From Jeotgalicoccus marinus DSM 19772 (lineage in GTDB: Bacteria; Bacillota; Bacilli; Staphylococcales; Salinicoccaceae), in assembly GCF_000425825.1 (NCBI RefSeq), contig NZ_AUEE01000006.1, forward strand, positions 104,100-168,099: DNA of 64,000 nt, given 5' to 3'. The position numbers and the translations under genes are program-made. The number at the start of each line of letters is the position of its first letter. Positions within the stretch are counted from its first letter, which is position 1. Below are positions 63,742 through 64,000 of this stretch, one piece after another. Below the pieces are notes generated by a model. The model was not told where the DNA came from and searched no databases. It saw only the letters and a list, made by a program, of their open reading frames with translations.

Positions 63742-64000
63742 GTTCAGGTTGATATAAACGCGTCATCAATAATATTCGATCTCTGAAATGCGCAAAGTTC
63801 CGATAACCAAAAGCCATCCGTTTTAATACTTTGATACTGTTATTGATACCTTCTAATGGGCCGTTTGTTAGTGTTGGATAATGTAATGTGTTTTCAATAT
63901 AGGATTCATACTTCTTAAATGTTCGTAATACTCGACGCATGCCAGGAGATAATGGAACCTGATTAGAAGTTTGAATCAATGTTTTAAACTGGCTCATATG
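63725..64000 (-). CDS. ISL3-family transposase, C-terminal part
   Basis: The last 90 or so residues of a DDE transposase: PLSPGMRRVLRTFKKYESYIENTLHYPTLTNGPLEGINNSIKVLKRMAFGYRNFAHFRDRILLM. TNGPLEGINNSIKVLKR carries the catalytic glutamate region of ISL3 transposases. The gene continues past base 64000; the apparent ATG at 63997 is internal. Confidence 0.88.
   Translation of the reverse strand, partial: HMSQFKTLIQTSNQVPLSPGMRRVLRTFKKYESYIENTLHYPTLTNGPLEGINNSIKVLKRMAFGYRNFAHFRDRILLMTRLYQPEQKKTV

Larger units (their letters stand above)
63662..64000. mobile_element. End of an ISL3-family insertion sequence (continues beyond window)
   Basis: GGCTCTACGTCAAAT at 63662 resembles the terminal inverted repeats of ISL3-family elements (GGCTCT-GTCAA). 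The C-terminal part of an ISL3 transposase follows on the minus strand and runs off the window. The other end and any 8-base target duplication (here TAAATTTC would be the left copy) are outside. Confidence 0.75.

Overview
This window is chromosomal DNA of a low-GC Gram-positive bacterium, most likely a member of the Staphylococcaceae (Jeotgalicoccus, Salinicoccus and Nosocomiicoccus-like genera fit better than Staphylococcus itself). The reasons are AGGAGG-type ribosome binding sites, consensus SigA promoters, a cleavable N-terminal extension on ribosomal protein L27 with its protease Prp beside it, a divergent sosA-lexA pair with Gram-positive LexA boxes, the yheI/yheH exporter, and a PucR regulator. 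The genus assignment is inference from gene content, not from a marker gene.

Layout. 1-5.5 kb (minus strand): a conserved housekeeping block queA'-ruvB-ruvA-obgE-rpmA-prp-rplU-mreD-mreC, with an L21 leader and a consensus promoter buried in the end of mreD. 5.6-9.4 kb: a SAM-riboswitch operon metN-metI-metQ-aminotransferase. 9.4-17.1 kb: a SprT-like gene behind a leader RNA that ends in a terminator, rlmA, a chromate transporter, an aldo/keto reductase, a large acidic two-module surface protein, and a prepilin peptidase-radC-small protein operon. 17.3-22.3 kb (plus strand): two small metabolic operons (M20 amidohydrolase with two membrane proteins; AEC carrier with a D-2-hydroxyacid dehydrogenase) that share a candidate operator sequence. 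22.4-29.6 kb: SCO1-like protein, sbcDC, a DUF1659/DUF2922/YvrJ trio, and ccdA-ccdC-yneK. 29.7-37 kb: a heterodimeric ABC exporter, an AbgT transporter and an orphan peptide-binding lipoprotein. 37-46.6 kb: yneF, tkt, DUF896, sosA, lexA, a CAP-domain protein, panBC with a divergent ketopantoate reductase, dedA and selO. 46.7-49 kb: two tandem YkvI-like permeases.

49.2-63.6 kb is the most distinctive region: an allantoin-utilisation island. AllB and AllC open and deaminate allantoin, AllE makes ureidoglycolate, two AllD paralogues oxidise it to oxalurate, the FdrA/DUF1116/DUF2877 trio (AllF-AllG-AllH) would phosphorolyse oxalurate to oxamate and carbamoyl phosphate, and the adjacent carbamate kinase would make ATP from the latter. 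A PucR regulator, an MFS permease and an unassigned alpha/beta hydrolase complete it. Immediately beyond lies the end of an ISL3-family insertion sequence that runs off the window.

No tRNA, rRNA or CRISPR array was recognised. The least explained elements are the sprT leader RNA, the long-arm inverted repeat upstream of the AEC operon, the 51-bp tandem hairpin repeat before it, and the acidic duplicated protein with a degenerate export signal.
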